From positions 5,409,001-5,473,000 of the forward strand of contig NC_133170.1 in NCBI RefSeq assembly GCF_040802235.1: a stretch of 64,000 bases of DNA. Reading direction: 5' to 3'. Below, piece by piece: positions 38,410 through 49,214 of this stretch. Both the position numbers and the translations under genes were made by a program. The stretch comes from Manis javanica. Taxonomy: Eukaryota > Chordata > Mammalia > Pholidota > Manidae. The notes under the pieces were generated by a model. That model had not been told where the DNA came from and made no database searches. It worked only from the letters and a program-made list of their open reading frames with translations. Position 1 is the first letter of the stretch, and every line of letters starts with the position of its first letter.

Positions 38410-41070
38410 TTGATTTTTATTTGTCACATCTAGATCACCCAAATTCCAAATTTAAAAAGTCTTAACTTCAAAGTAGGGTGCCACACACCACAAAACCTAA
38501 AATATTGGTATTGGTTTTGTCAGCTATTAAGTAAGAAAAGTGTGGACACTGTAGACTAGAAACCTTGTGACCCTTATTATGCTATGGCAAAAAACAAAAT
38601 AAAGTTGTTACACTGTCGCCAACGATGTTTTAAATGGCAGTCCACATACCCACCAAGAAACACTAGAAAAATTCAGTGTGTTGTCTACGTTCGATGCTTT
38701 TTTCTGATTTCCACAAAATAAGGAAGGGAGAAAAGATAACTGCCGACAGATACTTGCTACCTATGACCTGCATTTAAATTGGTGGAACGGCCATAATTTG
38801 GGGCTTTGTCTGGTTAAAATGTAACTACTCTGTCCTCCAAATTGAAGCAGTTGTGACGACTGAAAATGTGTGCTAGGTAATGAAGATTAGAGTGGCTTTC
38901 TAAGTAGCTTCCTGTAAGAATTCTCTGCCAGAAATGGAGAAGCAGAAAGCATATTAAAGGTTTGCCTTCCTGTCCAAGTCTACGGTTTCAGTTGGTCTCA
39001 AGATATGCTCAGTTTAAATAAGACCGGAGGGAATGGGCCAAGCCCAGTAGTCAATAACCAGAAGGCTGGAGCTTCCAGGCTAAAAAATGCTGTCTAAGGA
39101 GATGTCTGGATTTGCTTACTGACACGTGGAACGGAGGCAGAAGCAGAGACATCAGAGGCCTACTGTGTTTTTGAGGGACTCCTTTTGCTCGAGAAATCCA
39201 GGTTTGGTCTGGAAAAGCCTGTTTAATTGCTAAAACAATCCTTTATCCTCAACCATACAACACTACTCTGTTCCAAATGCATGCAGTTCGCAAAAAAGAT
39301 ATCCAGGGAAACTTCTACAGGCAAATCCGGGGACTGTGGAGGTCAATGGACAAGGAACTTCACCCTGAGCATGAGCCAGAAGCTATCAGATGGGCTTTCC
39401 AAGGACACTGTCATAGGAGAAAGCCTGTGATGTCTACCATAGAAATTTGATGTCAATTAAGGGTAATGACAACATATTATCCCGTTCTCCTCTTTTCCAC
39501 ATTCAGTTAATCTCCCTTTTGTTCTGACTCTGCCATACTATTAAGTAACAGAGAAAAGACTGAGTGTGATTTACGAGATAGATCAGAAAGAGAGGCCATC
39601 GAATTGAACGGAGAGGGATATGCCCCACCCCCAAATCCTGGGTCCAGGTCTGGGTGCAATAAGAAGAGAGGACATTGAGATGTCTTATTTTGTCATGTGA
39701 GGAGAAGGAAATATTGCTGAGTATTCTGGAGCCCAAAGAGGCTGATTGTTCCGGAATCCAGCATTTGTTCCCCAATACCCATTATCTAGCTTTTTGTTAC
39801 TAGAATTCCCGACTTTTAGCCAGGGCTGCTTGAATTAGAGACTGTTTCTTAGTGTCCCTTTTGCCCAGGTACTGCCATGCAGCCAGTGATGCGCAGGCAG
39901 GAGTGTGACCCCTTCCCGTTAGCACACTCATGTCTTCCTCCATCCTACTTCCCAGCTCACTGATGGTTCACTGTGGGCCCTGAGGTCACGGCTATGCACA
40001 GGGCTTTAACAACATAAAGATAGTGGGACCTTGAAGCTGTACCCAATCTGGACCAATTTGGGGGATGTTTATGTGAGATAATAATAATAAATACATAAAT
40101 AAACCTTTTAAATATAAATAATAAACCTATATAAATAATAATAATCTCTCTTAAACCATTATTATTTGGGGAATACCAATATGTATAGTATATACTAATA
40201 TACTAATATCAGCTAAACATAATGCTAACTAATGCACGAGGCTTAGACAATCCACAGGAAGTTTAGCTTCACGAGGGAGAAGACTTAGGTTTACAGCTTG
40301 ACTTATCCCCAACACTTAGTCAGCATTCCATAAACTTAATTAAATTGAATGAATAAATTAATGAAGAGACTTTCCACTTAATACAGAATTCTGTCTATTA
40401 TATCACTAACAAGGAGTAATACAGAAGGTGGTACAGTGTTCAAGCCCGCTTAGCCCTGGTAATCTTTTTCAGGGATCTGAATAATACTGCCTAGTTGACG
40501 TCCCTTAGAAGATGCTGTCTAGCTTTGTATTCAGCACCTGGGTGTGGTTAAACTGAGTCTACAATGAATCTACCACGCGGCTATTGACCCAGACTTTACA
40601 TCCATACTATTGCATTTTATGAGAGTGTAAGGTTTTCAGAGGCAAGGCATTGCATCCTAGACAGCATAAAATCTCAAATTTCAGAGAACATCAGAGAAAA
40701 TTGGTATGTTTATTAAAAATTCTCAATTGAGGGCTCCAATCTCAGAGACCCTGATTCTGTAGATTTGGCACGTGGACTGGAATTCAGCATCCTGTTATCC
40801 AAGGTAATTCTGATATACTAGACTTAGAGATATACTTCTGTATAGAACAATTTTTAATAGAGTAAGTGTTCAAATGTAGCATAAATATTTAAAATATTTT
40901 AACACAGTGGAGAATAATAAATTCTTCCTCTGTGCTTTTTTCCATCTCAAAGGACTTATGCGCAGGGTTGCGTGACTGTGTGAAAGGCTTCTCTTGGACC
41001 CTTAAGCATGTTCGCCGTAACATCTATTCCCTACCATGTCCCCTGGATCATTAAAACAAGGAGCAGAAAG
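38410..41070. other. Intergenic DNA with an A/T-rich simple tract
   Basis: No gene recognised. An AATA-rich simple-sequence tract lies at about 40078-40145. Open frames near 39227 and 39503 are short and featureless. Confidence 0.5.
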
Positions 41071-41074
41071 TAGC

Positions 41075-41310
41075 GGTCAGGACTATTTGAACCATACTCC
41101 CTGGATTCAAAACCTGGCCTTGACCCTCCCAGCCTGGTGATCTCAGACACGGTCTTGCTTTTCCATTTCTTTATCCTCTCACCTGTAAAATGGGAATAAT
41201 TATAGTGCCTATTTCATCGGACTGTTACGGAAGGTAAATACGTCAGTGTTCAAAAAGCACTCAGAGCAGTACCTGTTACCTGGAACCTATAATAAATAAT
41301 CAAATATTAA
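41075..41310 (+). repeat. MIR SINE, fairly complete
   Basis: Sense-orientation MIR: CCTGGATTCAAAACCTGGCC, TTATCCTCTCACCTGTAAAA followed by TGGGAATAATTATAGTGCCT and AAAAAGCACTCAGAGCAGTA. A good match in order through most of the element. Confidence 0.75.
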
Positions 41311-41630
41311 AAGGCTCCCCAATTCTGCATCAAACCTAAATTTTTAGGGAAGTAGAAAGGATTTACTTAAGTCATGTTTAATACAGTTCTATGAACTCAA
41401 TTATGCAAAACTTGGATGAATTTGCTCTTCACTTCCATTCACGTAGTAAATATATTTAAACTCACTAACATGGCAAGAGCTCCTAGAGTTGGATAGCCAA
41501 TGACATAGGATCTATGTAAAAAATACATAAAAAGACTGCTTTGGGCATCCTTGTTATTCACAAAGTAAATGGCAGTCTATTTACCTGGTGGTAAACCTTA
41601 AAGATTTTGAATAATATGCTTTTATTCTTC

Positions 41631-42152
41631 TGTGATCAACAGAATCATGACTCCCCAATGATACCTACATCCTGTTACCCAGAATCTATGGATACGTTAC
41701 CTTGTGCAAAAGGCAATAGGAATTTGCAGACATGACTAAGTTAAGGGTCTGGAGATGGGCAGAGTATCCTTGATCACGCAGGTGGGCCGCATGTAATCAC
41801 ACGTGTCTCATAAAAGAGACAGGAGAGTCAGAGAGAGGAGGAGACATGACACTAGAAGCAGAAATCAGAGAGAAAGGCAGAATCAGAAATGCTCCGTTGC
41901 TGGTCTTGAAGATGGGGTAAAGGAATAAAAGCCAAGGAAGGCAGATGTCTCTGGAAGCTGATAAAGGCCAGGAAATCAATTCTCCCCAAAACCTCCACAA
42001 AGAACACAGTTGCGCCGACACTGTGATGTTCTTCCTGTTTAAGACGCATTTCTGGTTTCTGTCCTCCGGAGCTGAAAGATGATAAATCCGTGTTGTTTTA
42101 AGCCACTGAGTTTATCATCATTATGTCATAGCATCAGAAGGAAACTAACACA
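41631..42152 (+). mobile_element. Solo LTR, MaLR/MLT1-like
   Basis: An element of about 520 bases starting TGTGATC and ending CTAACACA. The words CCAGAATCTATGGATACGTT, GGAATTTGCAGACATGACTA, then GTTGCTGGTCTTGAAGATGG and TGTTTTAAGCCACTGAGTTT are those of an ERVL-MaLR LTR family. Flanks TCTTC (41626-41630) and TCTCC (42153-42157) could be a five-base target duplication with one mismatch. A second copy of the family is at 54.4 kb. No internal region adjoins. Confidence 0.65.
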
Positions 42153-42159
42153 TCTCCTG

Positions 42160-44690
42160 CACAGTGCCAGTAATACTTCGAAGTGTCTCCTACACTTCCT
42201 CCAAATAGTCCAATGGATGGGCTCTATTTAACTTTTAATCCCCAGTACATTTTATACAATTTAAGATTGTACAAAGATGCCATCTGAAATACACATTTTC
42301 CAGATGAGAGGATTTTTCTGGACTTTCCTGTTCTTTCAATTACTCTATTTAAGCAAAATTGCTTCAGTTCCCTTTAAAATTATGTTCTCCTAGTCTACAT
42401 GGTCAGGATTTATCTACCACATGAAGACTCTCTGGAATAACCTGAGAGATCAGCCTGACAGTCCTGACTGTCACTTCAACAAGTCACTTAACCAGTCTGA
42501 GCTCTGTTGACCAAATCAAAAGTTGTAAGACAGTTCTGCTTGGTTTGACCATATATGTACCATGAATTAGGCAATGCTCCATTTCCTGTAACACTATAGG
42601 GACCTAATTAAACTTGGAAGGAAGCAGGGAGACTCTTTTGTGAGACTGACAATCAAATTAGTTAAGCAATTGATAGCTAAAGGCAGTTTAGCTTTCCATT
42701 ATCTGTAGGGGTAAAAATAGGACTTTCAAATAGAAAATAAGGTGAATTTTCTTCAACTTAAAATATATTAGATCTCCTCTCCAGAGAGCACAATAAGCAG
42801 GAAGAAAGTGCTATTAGCCACTTTGATTGTAAAGATGATGGAGCTGGTTTCCAATGACTGTCATTGAGTGTTTTTCCAGAAAAATTCACATTAGGAATTT
42901 ACTTGTTTCCCTCTTTTGTCTCTCTCAGAAATTTTTGTCTTGAAGGTTGGCTATTACCCTTAGGGTTTTATAGGTTGTATTCTTCCTTTATGTTCGTTTG
43001 TTGCTTGTTTTATTTTGTTTTTTTAATTTTTTATTGCGCTGCTTCTGGAAGTTCTTAGTTATATCTCTATGTCTATTCAGTCTAATGGAAAAATAAGCTG
43101 CTTCTGAGATGGAAGAGAATTCTGGGAGCTTTGAAGAATGCTAGACTGCCTCAGCTTTGATAAGCAACTCTAGCTTTGATGGTGTTAGGTACACTTTGGG
43201 GAGTTAGCACCATGCATTTCCTCCAGTGCCTTCAGCACAGTTGCTACATCTTTCCAAGACCGAAAAAGTCATGTTTCTCAGGGTTGACTATGTTATCATC
43301 CACTAAGCACCTCAAAATAGAAAGAAGGCAACAAGAAATAGAGAGTGATGTCTGTTGCCATCACACTGTTTCCCTGAGACCACAGTGGTCTCATTTGGAG
43401 AGACAGTGCTAGAAAGGAATTCATGGATTAATACAATATTCTTCCATTTTGCCATTCGTATCTGTTAAAAGCAAACCTATAAAACCTATTTCCAAAAAGC
43501 AAACCAACCCTTTGATAGAGCTAAAACATTGCCCCTCTACCTGCCCTGCAAGTGATAGAGAAAGGAAAATTGTGGTGATCTCACACTTACTCTTTCCTTG
43601 ACTATTGTTCTTAGTAGAACCTTTGGCTCTATTTTTGGCTTTGTTATTATTTTATGTATATCCTTGGCTCTTTTTCTACTGAATGTGGGAAAAAATTTTA
43701 TAATGCAGTATTTTTGTGAGAAAACATATATAACAGAGAAATACCAGAAAAAAACAAAATGTCCAACCACAGAGATTTAGTTGGATAAATTAGGATGAAA
43801 ATATAATCAGTCATGAACCAGTAAAAATTATACATATGAAAGACATACAAATATTGTTAGCTATTCAGTGAGTTAACTATTAAGTAACTAACTATTAAGT
43901 TAACATGTACTATGTTAACTATTACAGGAGGTTATGCAGGGCAAGCTTGTTAGCACTGTTAGCTGTGTACTATTAAAAAAATCTCATCTTACAAATATGT
44001 CACATTTATGGGAAAAACACAAAATTCAAAGAGAAGTACAACATAAAAATACATGGCCAAATTCACTAGGAGGAAAGAAATGGGATTTTTCTCATTGCTT
44101 TAGTTTAAGGGGAAACATAAAACAGAACTTGAGGCTGTTACTGCAGTGACTCAGAGGTTTGGGATCTGGGCTCGAGTTGACAGCTTGGAGTATTATTGTT
44201 GCTCACGTTGGGACAGGAGCCATGGTTTTGGCCTTACATAAGGTAGTTAGCTGGAATGGAACCCTCTGCGAAGGGAAAAAATGGGCTGCTTTTACTGGTT
44301 ACACTGTCTGTGGAAATTGGATTAGCAAAGCCACAGATCCAGGCAAGCATCAGGAGACGTGCCGATCACTCAGATCCATAAACGGAAGAAAGTAACCTTG
44401 GAGAAATTCAAATCCCAATTCCGTATCACACGCTGGAAGTCTGAATGTTTACTACTCAGGAGGTAGGAAGCCGAAAGCTAGTAAATTAACACTGGGCTCA
44501 GCAGAAGCTGCAGCTCACAGTACATGATTCCCATAGAGAAAATCCACCTTTAATGAATATGAGATACAAGGAAAAAAAAAAAACCCTTCAAACTACACAT
44601 GAGAATTAATTATAGTGCAGAAAGAGTCAAGAAATGCAACAGATGTGAAAATTAGTATCTGAAAACCTAGGGATAAAAAACTGTAAACAT
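42160..44690. other. Intergenic DNA, mostly unassigned
   Basis: A short MIR-like core (GTCACTTCAACAAGTCACTT, then AACCAGTCTGAGC) is near 42465. The section 43535-44110 may be a decayed LINE 3' region but I cannot name it. A local inverted and tandem AACTATTAAGT pattern lies at 43868-43925. No gene recognised. Confidence 0.5.
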
Positions 44691-44699
44691 TAATATCAA

Positions 44700-45392
44700 A
44701 TATTAATGTTTAAAGTTATTTAAAAGATATAAGAATAAAGCCCATAATAAGAGCAGTATGGAAATAAAAAAAAACTAAATGTGGAACAGAGCCAAATCAA
44801 ATCCTTTAGAATGACAAACAATAATCAAAATTAAGAACACAACAGACATTACATGGAACATTAAATTCAAGGGAATAGGGATTGTAAATTGGAAAATACA
44901 TTTAGCAGTTTATGCAGAAGAAAATGCAGTAAGATAAAGAGATGAAAGACAGTGAATGAAATTCTAACGCATAGTAATAGGAAACCCAAAATTGGTAATA
45001 AAAAGAAGGTTGGGAAGATGATAGCCCAAGAAGAGAGAATGGCTGATAATTTCCTAATACTGAATGGTGTTACTAGTTTTCAGATTGAAGATGCTCAAAA
45101 AGATGCATAAATGAAAACAGATCCATTCTTATGCATCCCCTAGTGAAGGATAAAAATCATACTATCTTCTCAATTGATGGAGAAAAAGTGACACAATTCG
45201 AAGTCCTTTCATGATAAAAACACTCAACAAACTAGGGATAGAGAAGTCACCTTAAAACAATAAAAACTACTTACTAGAATAAAAACTCCCACTAGAATAT
45301 CAAACTAAATGGTAAAAAACTTAAAGCTTTTCCTCTAAGATCAAGAACAAGGATCCCCACTTTCACCAAACCCTTTACTAGTTAGAGGTCTT
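44700..45392 (+). mobile_element. L1 fragments in sense orientation
   Basis: 44700-45150 resembles an L1/HAL1 ORF1-region remnant (CTAATACTGAATGGTGTTAC, TTCAGATTGAAGATGCTCAA, ACAGATCCATTCTTATGCAT). From about 45155 it jumps to reverse-transcriptase coding text: TCCTTTCATGATAAAAACAC then TCAACAAACTAGGGATAGAG, CTTTTCCTCTAAGATCAAGA and ATCCCCACTTTCACC. An internal segment between ORF1 and the RT region is thus missing. The fragment ends around 45392 where the orientation reverses. All frames are broken. Confidence 0.65.
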
Positions 45393-45394
45393 CT

Positions 45395-47760
45395 ACGTTG
45401 TTCTTCACGATTCGTTCTTGGTGGGTGGTGTGTTTCTGGGAATTTGTCCATCCCATCTAGGTTGCCCAACTTGCTGATGTACAGTTGTTCACAGTACTCT
45501 CCCATAATCCTTTTTATTTCTGTAGAATGAGTAGTAATGTGCCCACATTAATTTCTGATTTTAGTAATTCAAGTCTTCTTTCTTTTTTTCCTAGTCCATT
45601 TATCTAAAGGTTTGTCAATTTTATTATTCTTTATGCAGAAACAACTTTTGGGTTGATTTTTCTCTATTGTTCTTTTAGTCTTTTAGTCATTTCTTGCAGG
45701 GCAGGTCTAGCAGTAATGAACTCCCTCATCTTTTATTTATCTGGCCATGTTTTAATTTCTCACTTCTCAAGGACAATTTTGCTGGATATAGGAATCTATT
45801 TACTATTGTAATGCTTCTGAAGATACTTTGGAATCTATAGATTTGCACCAAAAAACAAAACAAAACAAAGAAAACAAACAATCACCAGGTAATATGGTTA
45901 AGTGATGCTGGCACATTTTCATTCTTGTTAGAGTCTAAAACAAGTCTTCAATGATAGGGATTTCAGGACTCGATGCCAGGCTTTACAAATCTTTGTTCTA
46001 ATCTTTATTATTTCCTTCCTTGGCCAGCTTTAGATATACTTTGTTCTTTTCCTAGTTCTTTCAGTTGTAAATTTAGGTTGTTGATATGATAGCTTTCTTC
46101 TTTTTAAAGATAAGCATTTATAGCTATAAAATTTTCCTTTAGCACTGCTTTCACTGTGTCCTGTAAGTTTTGATATGTCGTGTTTTGTTTTTATTCACTT
46201 CTAAGCATTCTCTAATTTCCCTTGGAACTTCTTTGATCCATTAGCTGTTTAAGACTGCATTGTTTCATTTTGACAACTTTATGAATTTCCCTCTTTTTTT
46301 GTTATTGATTTCTAATGTCATCCTGTTGTGCTCAGATAACTTATTTTGGATGATATCTTTTTCAATCTTTTGAGACTTGATTTGTGTCCATATGGTATAT
46401 ATATATTGGAAGATGTCCCATGTGCACTTGAGACAAATGTGTATTCTTTGCTGTTCGGTAGAGTGTCCTGTACTTATCTGTCACATCTGCTTGTTTTATT
46501 GTGTTGTTCTGATCCTCTATTTCCTTACTTCTCTTCTGTCTATATGTTCTGCCTATATGAAAATGATGTGTTGAGGTCTCCAGCTGTCATTATAGAACTA
46601 TTTCTCCCTTTAATTCTGTTAATTTTTGCTTCTTATGTTTTGATGGTCTGTTATTAGGTGCATATATGTTTATAATTGTTATATCTTGATGTACCAAATG
46701 CTTAATTAATATATAATGCCATCTTTTGTAAAGTTCTTTGATTAAAGTCTATTTCATTTGATATTAGTAATATATACCCTTGCTCTCTTGGTTATTATTT
46801 ACATAGAAAATCTTTTTCTGTCCTTTAACTTTCAAATTATTTGTGTCTTTGGATCTAAAGTGAGTTTTGTAGACAGCATAGTTGGATTATGTTTTTTTAA
46901 TCTATTCTTCCAATTTTCTGCCTTGATTGGAGAGTTTAATCCATTTACATTTAAAGAAATTACTGATAAGGAGGGACTTACTGCTGTCATTTTGCTATTT
47001 GTTCTGTATATGCCTTATCATTTTTTTGTCCCTCATTTCCTGCATTTCTGTCTTCTTTTGTGTTTAGATGATTTTTTTGTAGTGAAATGTTTTAATTTTC
47101 TTCTCATTTCCTTTTGTGTATATTTTATAGCTGTTCACGGTTACCATGGGGATTACATTTAACATCCTAAAGTAGAGCATTTTAATTTAAATTTAAGGCA
47201 GCTTAACCTGAATAGCATGCAAAAACTGCACCTATACCTTTCCAGCCCTATCACCCTTCAGTTATAGATGTCACAAAATTACATCTTTATACACTGTGCC
47301 CAAATCATAGGCAAGAAACTGCTTTTTATGCGTGTCTCAAATGCATAAAATTTTTTTGTATGAACAGAAAATGAAGTTACTAACCAATTTTGTAATGATG
47401 CTAGCTTTTAGATGACTAATTTCTTAATATATTAGTCTATTAAATAATGTAGAAAACCAAAAGTAGAGCTACAAACCACGGTCGCAGTAATGCTAGCTTT
47501 TATAATTGCTCATCTACTTGCCTTTACTGAGACCTTGATTTCATCGTATGGTTTCAAGTTCCTGTCTCGTGTCCTTCCGTTGCAACCTGCAGCCCTCCCC
47601 CCAGCATTTCTTGCAGGGCAGGTCTAGCAGTAATGAACTCCCTCATCTTTTATTTATCTGGCCATGTTTTAATTTCTCACTTCTCAAGGACAATTTTGCT
47701 GGATATAGGAATCTATTTACTATTGTAATGCTTCTGAAGATACTTTGGAATCTATAGATT
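45395..47760 (-). mobile_element. L1 ORF2-to-ORF1 region, reverse orientation, interrupted
   Basis: The + strand reads reverse-complement L1 from the endonuclease/RT junction back toward ORF1: GGAATTTGTCCATCCCATCT and CCTTTTTATTTCTGTAGAAT, then TTTATTATTTCCTTCCTTGG, TCCCATGTGCACTTGAGACA, GAGTTTAATCCATTTACATT, GGTTACCATGGGGATTACAT, and GCAGGGCAGGTCTAGCAGTA near the end. Order agrees with a mammalian L1 throughout. It is interrupted by a 305-bp insert at 45688-45992. Plus-strand open frames of 60-134 codons here (for example 46346-46657 and 46758-47162) are antisense to L1 and not genes. Confidence 0.8.
45688..45992 (+). repeat. 305-bp exact repeat, copy 1 (inserted copy)
   Basis: By eye identical to 47605-47909, same orientation, offset 1917 bases. 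It breaks the L1 at TCTATTGTTCTTTTAGTC on the left, and L1 text resumes with TTGTTCTAATCTTTATTATT on the right, so only a few tens of L1 bases are lost. The repeat spans both L1 text (from its left end) and non-L1 text (from about 45841), so it copies a pre-existing junction. No poly(A) tail or target duplication frames it. Confidence 0.9.
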
Positions 47761-47909
47761 TGCACCAAAAAACAAAACAAAACAAAGAAAACAAACAATC
47801 ACCAGGTAATATGGTTAAGTGATGCTGGCACATTTTCATTCTTGTTAGAGTCTAAAACAAGTCTTCAATGATAGGGATTTCAGGACTCGATGCCAGGCTT
47901 TACAAATCT
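47605..47909 (+). repeat. 305-bp exact repeat, copy 2 (probable source)
   Basis: Here the left part of the unit is in its natural L1 context: the GCAGGGCAGGTCTAGCAG segment follows the ORF1-proximal L1 text in normal order. The right part, from about 47758, with ACAAAACAAAACAAAG and ATCACCAGGTAATATGG, is non-L1 flank. This makes it the likely source of copy 1. Confidence 0.9.
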
Positions 47910-49070
47910 GGGGTGAGCCAAGCTGTAACTATGTGTACAGCCCATGTCCCACAGACCTGCTGGGTCTCATCAGCACTGTGTTCCAAACAAAGGGCTGAGC
48001 CCCAGATTTTTATTGATCCCTATGGGAGTCAGCACTGACAGTTGAACAAATGTTAGTAAAAATTCGAGAACCAGTCATTTTTGGATAGAACAGGAGAAGA
48101 CAAAGAAAACACCCCAAATGAGAATCTAAATATATTTACCACTAAATTCTTAAAGATCCTGGTGGTTTGTTTGTAGGGCTGACATCAATTTGTAAACCAA
48201 GCAAGGACTGGAACTAGTCACAGTTCATCTCACCCCAAACATTCCTCTGCCCTTTGGTTCTGACCTGGTGGGACACCCAACAGCTCAGCAGCTCAGAGCC
48301 AGAGTAAGCACAATAAAAAGGTAAACGCTTCTTTTTTTTTAAAACCCGAGGCATTTATTTTTGGTGATTATTTCCACCTGGCAGAACACAAACATCTGTG
48401 AAAGAAATAAATCCTACCGCTGCTACGACCAGTTAGCTATGACAGCTGTCAAAGGTCACAGCCGTGTGGTTTCTTTCATTCTCCCTTTGTTACAGAGAGA
48501 TGTGGATCTCACATTCCTGAAAAGATGTTATTTTAATGATTAAGAAGATGCATTTTTCAACTTTAGACTTTAATATGCTGCAAGAGAATATATTTAGGAA
48601 ATTTCTCTGTTTATGGCATCACACATACACACACTCAGAGCATAAATTCAATGACATTTCCCTCTAATATGACAAATCTTTGTTGCATAAATTACCAAAG
48701 GGAAAAGTTCCAAATCTATGAATAGCATAATAGGCTTTCATCTCCCTTGTCTCTCAGTTAGAACCTTCCGGTGAACAAAGGAGAAGTGAATGGTCAGCCC
48801 TGTAAAAATAGGAAACCTTGTAATCTCTTCAGGCTGATTTACTTTTTACTGTGATAGGTAGAGGGACAGGAAATTACTATGCAAACTCCAAAGAAAGTAT
48901 CTTATTAATATACTCCCAGGGACCATAGAATTGTTTAATTATCATTTGTGAGAATGACTATAATACAAAAAACATAATCATCTATAGCATTCCTCTCAGT
49001 GTAACCATGTTTAAAAGAGCTAATGGTCATGCACTTTATATTCAAACAGAAATGCATTATTAATGAGTAT
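47910..49070. other. Intergenic DNA, nothing recognised
   Basis: No gene or named repeat seen. Confidence 0.5.
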
Positions 49071-49074
49071 TGGT

Positions 49075-49210
49075 GAAAATAGCAATCATTTATAGAGTAC
49101 TTATTCAGCAGTATATGTACATTCTCTACACACAGAACCTTGTAATGTATTATAATCATCATTTTATAGTGAGGAGACTGAGGCATCCTCAAGGTCATAT
49201 AATTAATGTC
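49075..49210 (-). repeat. MIR SINE fragment
   Basis: CATTTTATAGTGAGGAGACT then GAGGCATCCTCAAGGTCATA is a reverse-complement MIR core, preceded by the decayed 3' part of the element. Confidence 0.6.
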
Positions 49211-49214
49211 ATAG

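Noticed and set aside
46346-47162. Hydrophobic plus-strand frames as membrane proteins
   Set aside because: They are antisense to L1 ORF2/inter-ORF sequence; T-rich antisense text reads as Phe/Leu/Ile-rich peptide.
45150-47760. Single twin-primed L1 insertion
   Set aside because: The inverted part is on the wrong side and an internal segment is missing, so the simple model does not fit.
45688-47909. The 305-bp repeats as LTRs of one element
   Set aside because: They lack TG...CA ends and poly(A)/promoter signals, contain L1 text, and the sequence between them is L1.
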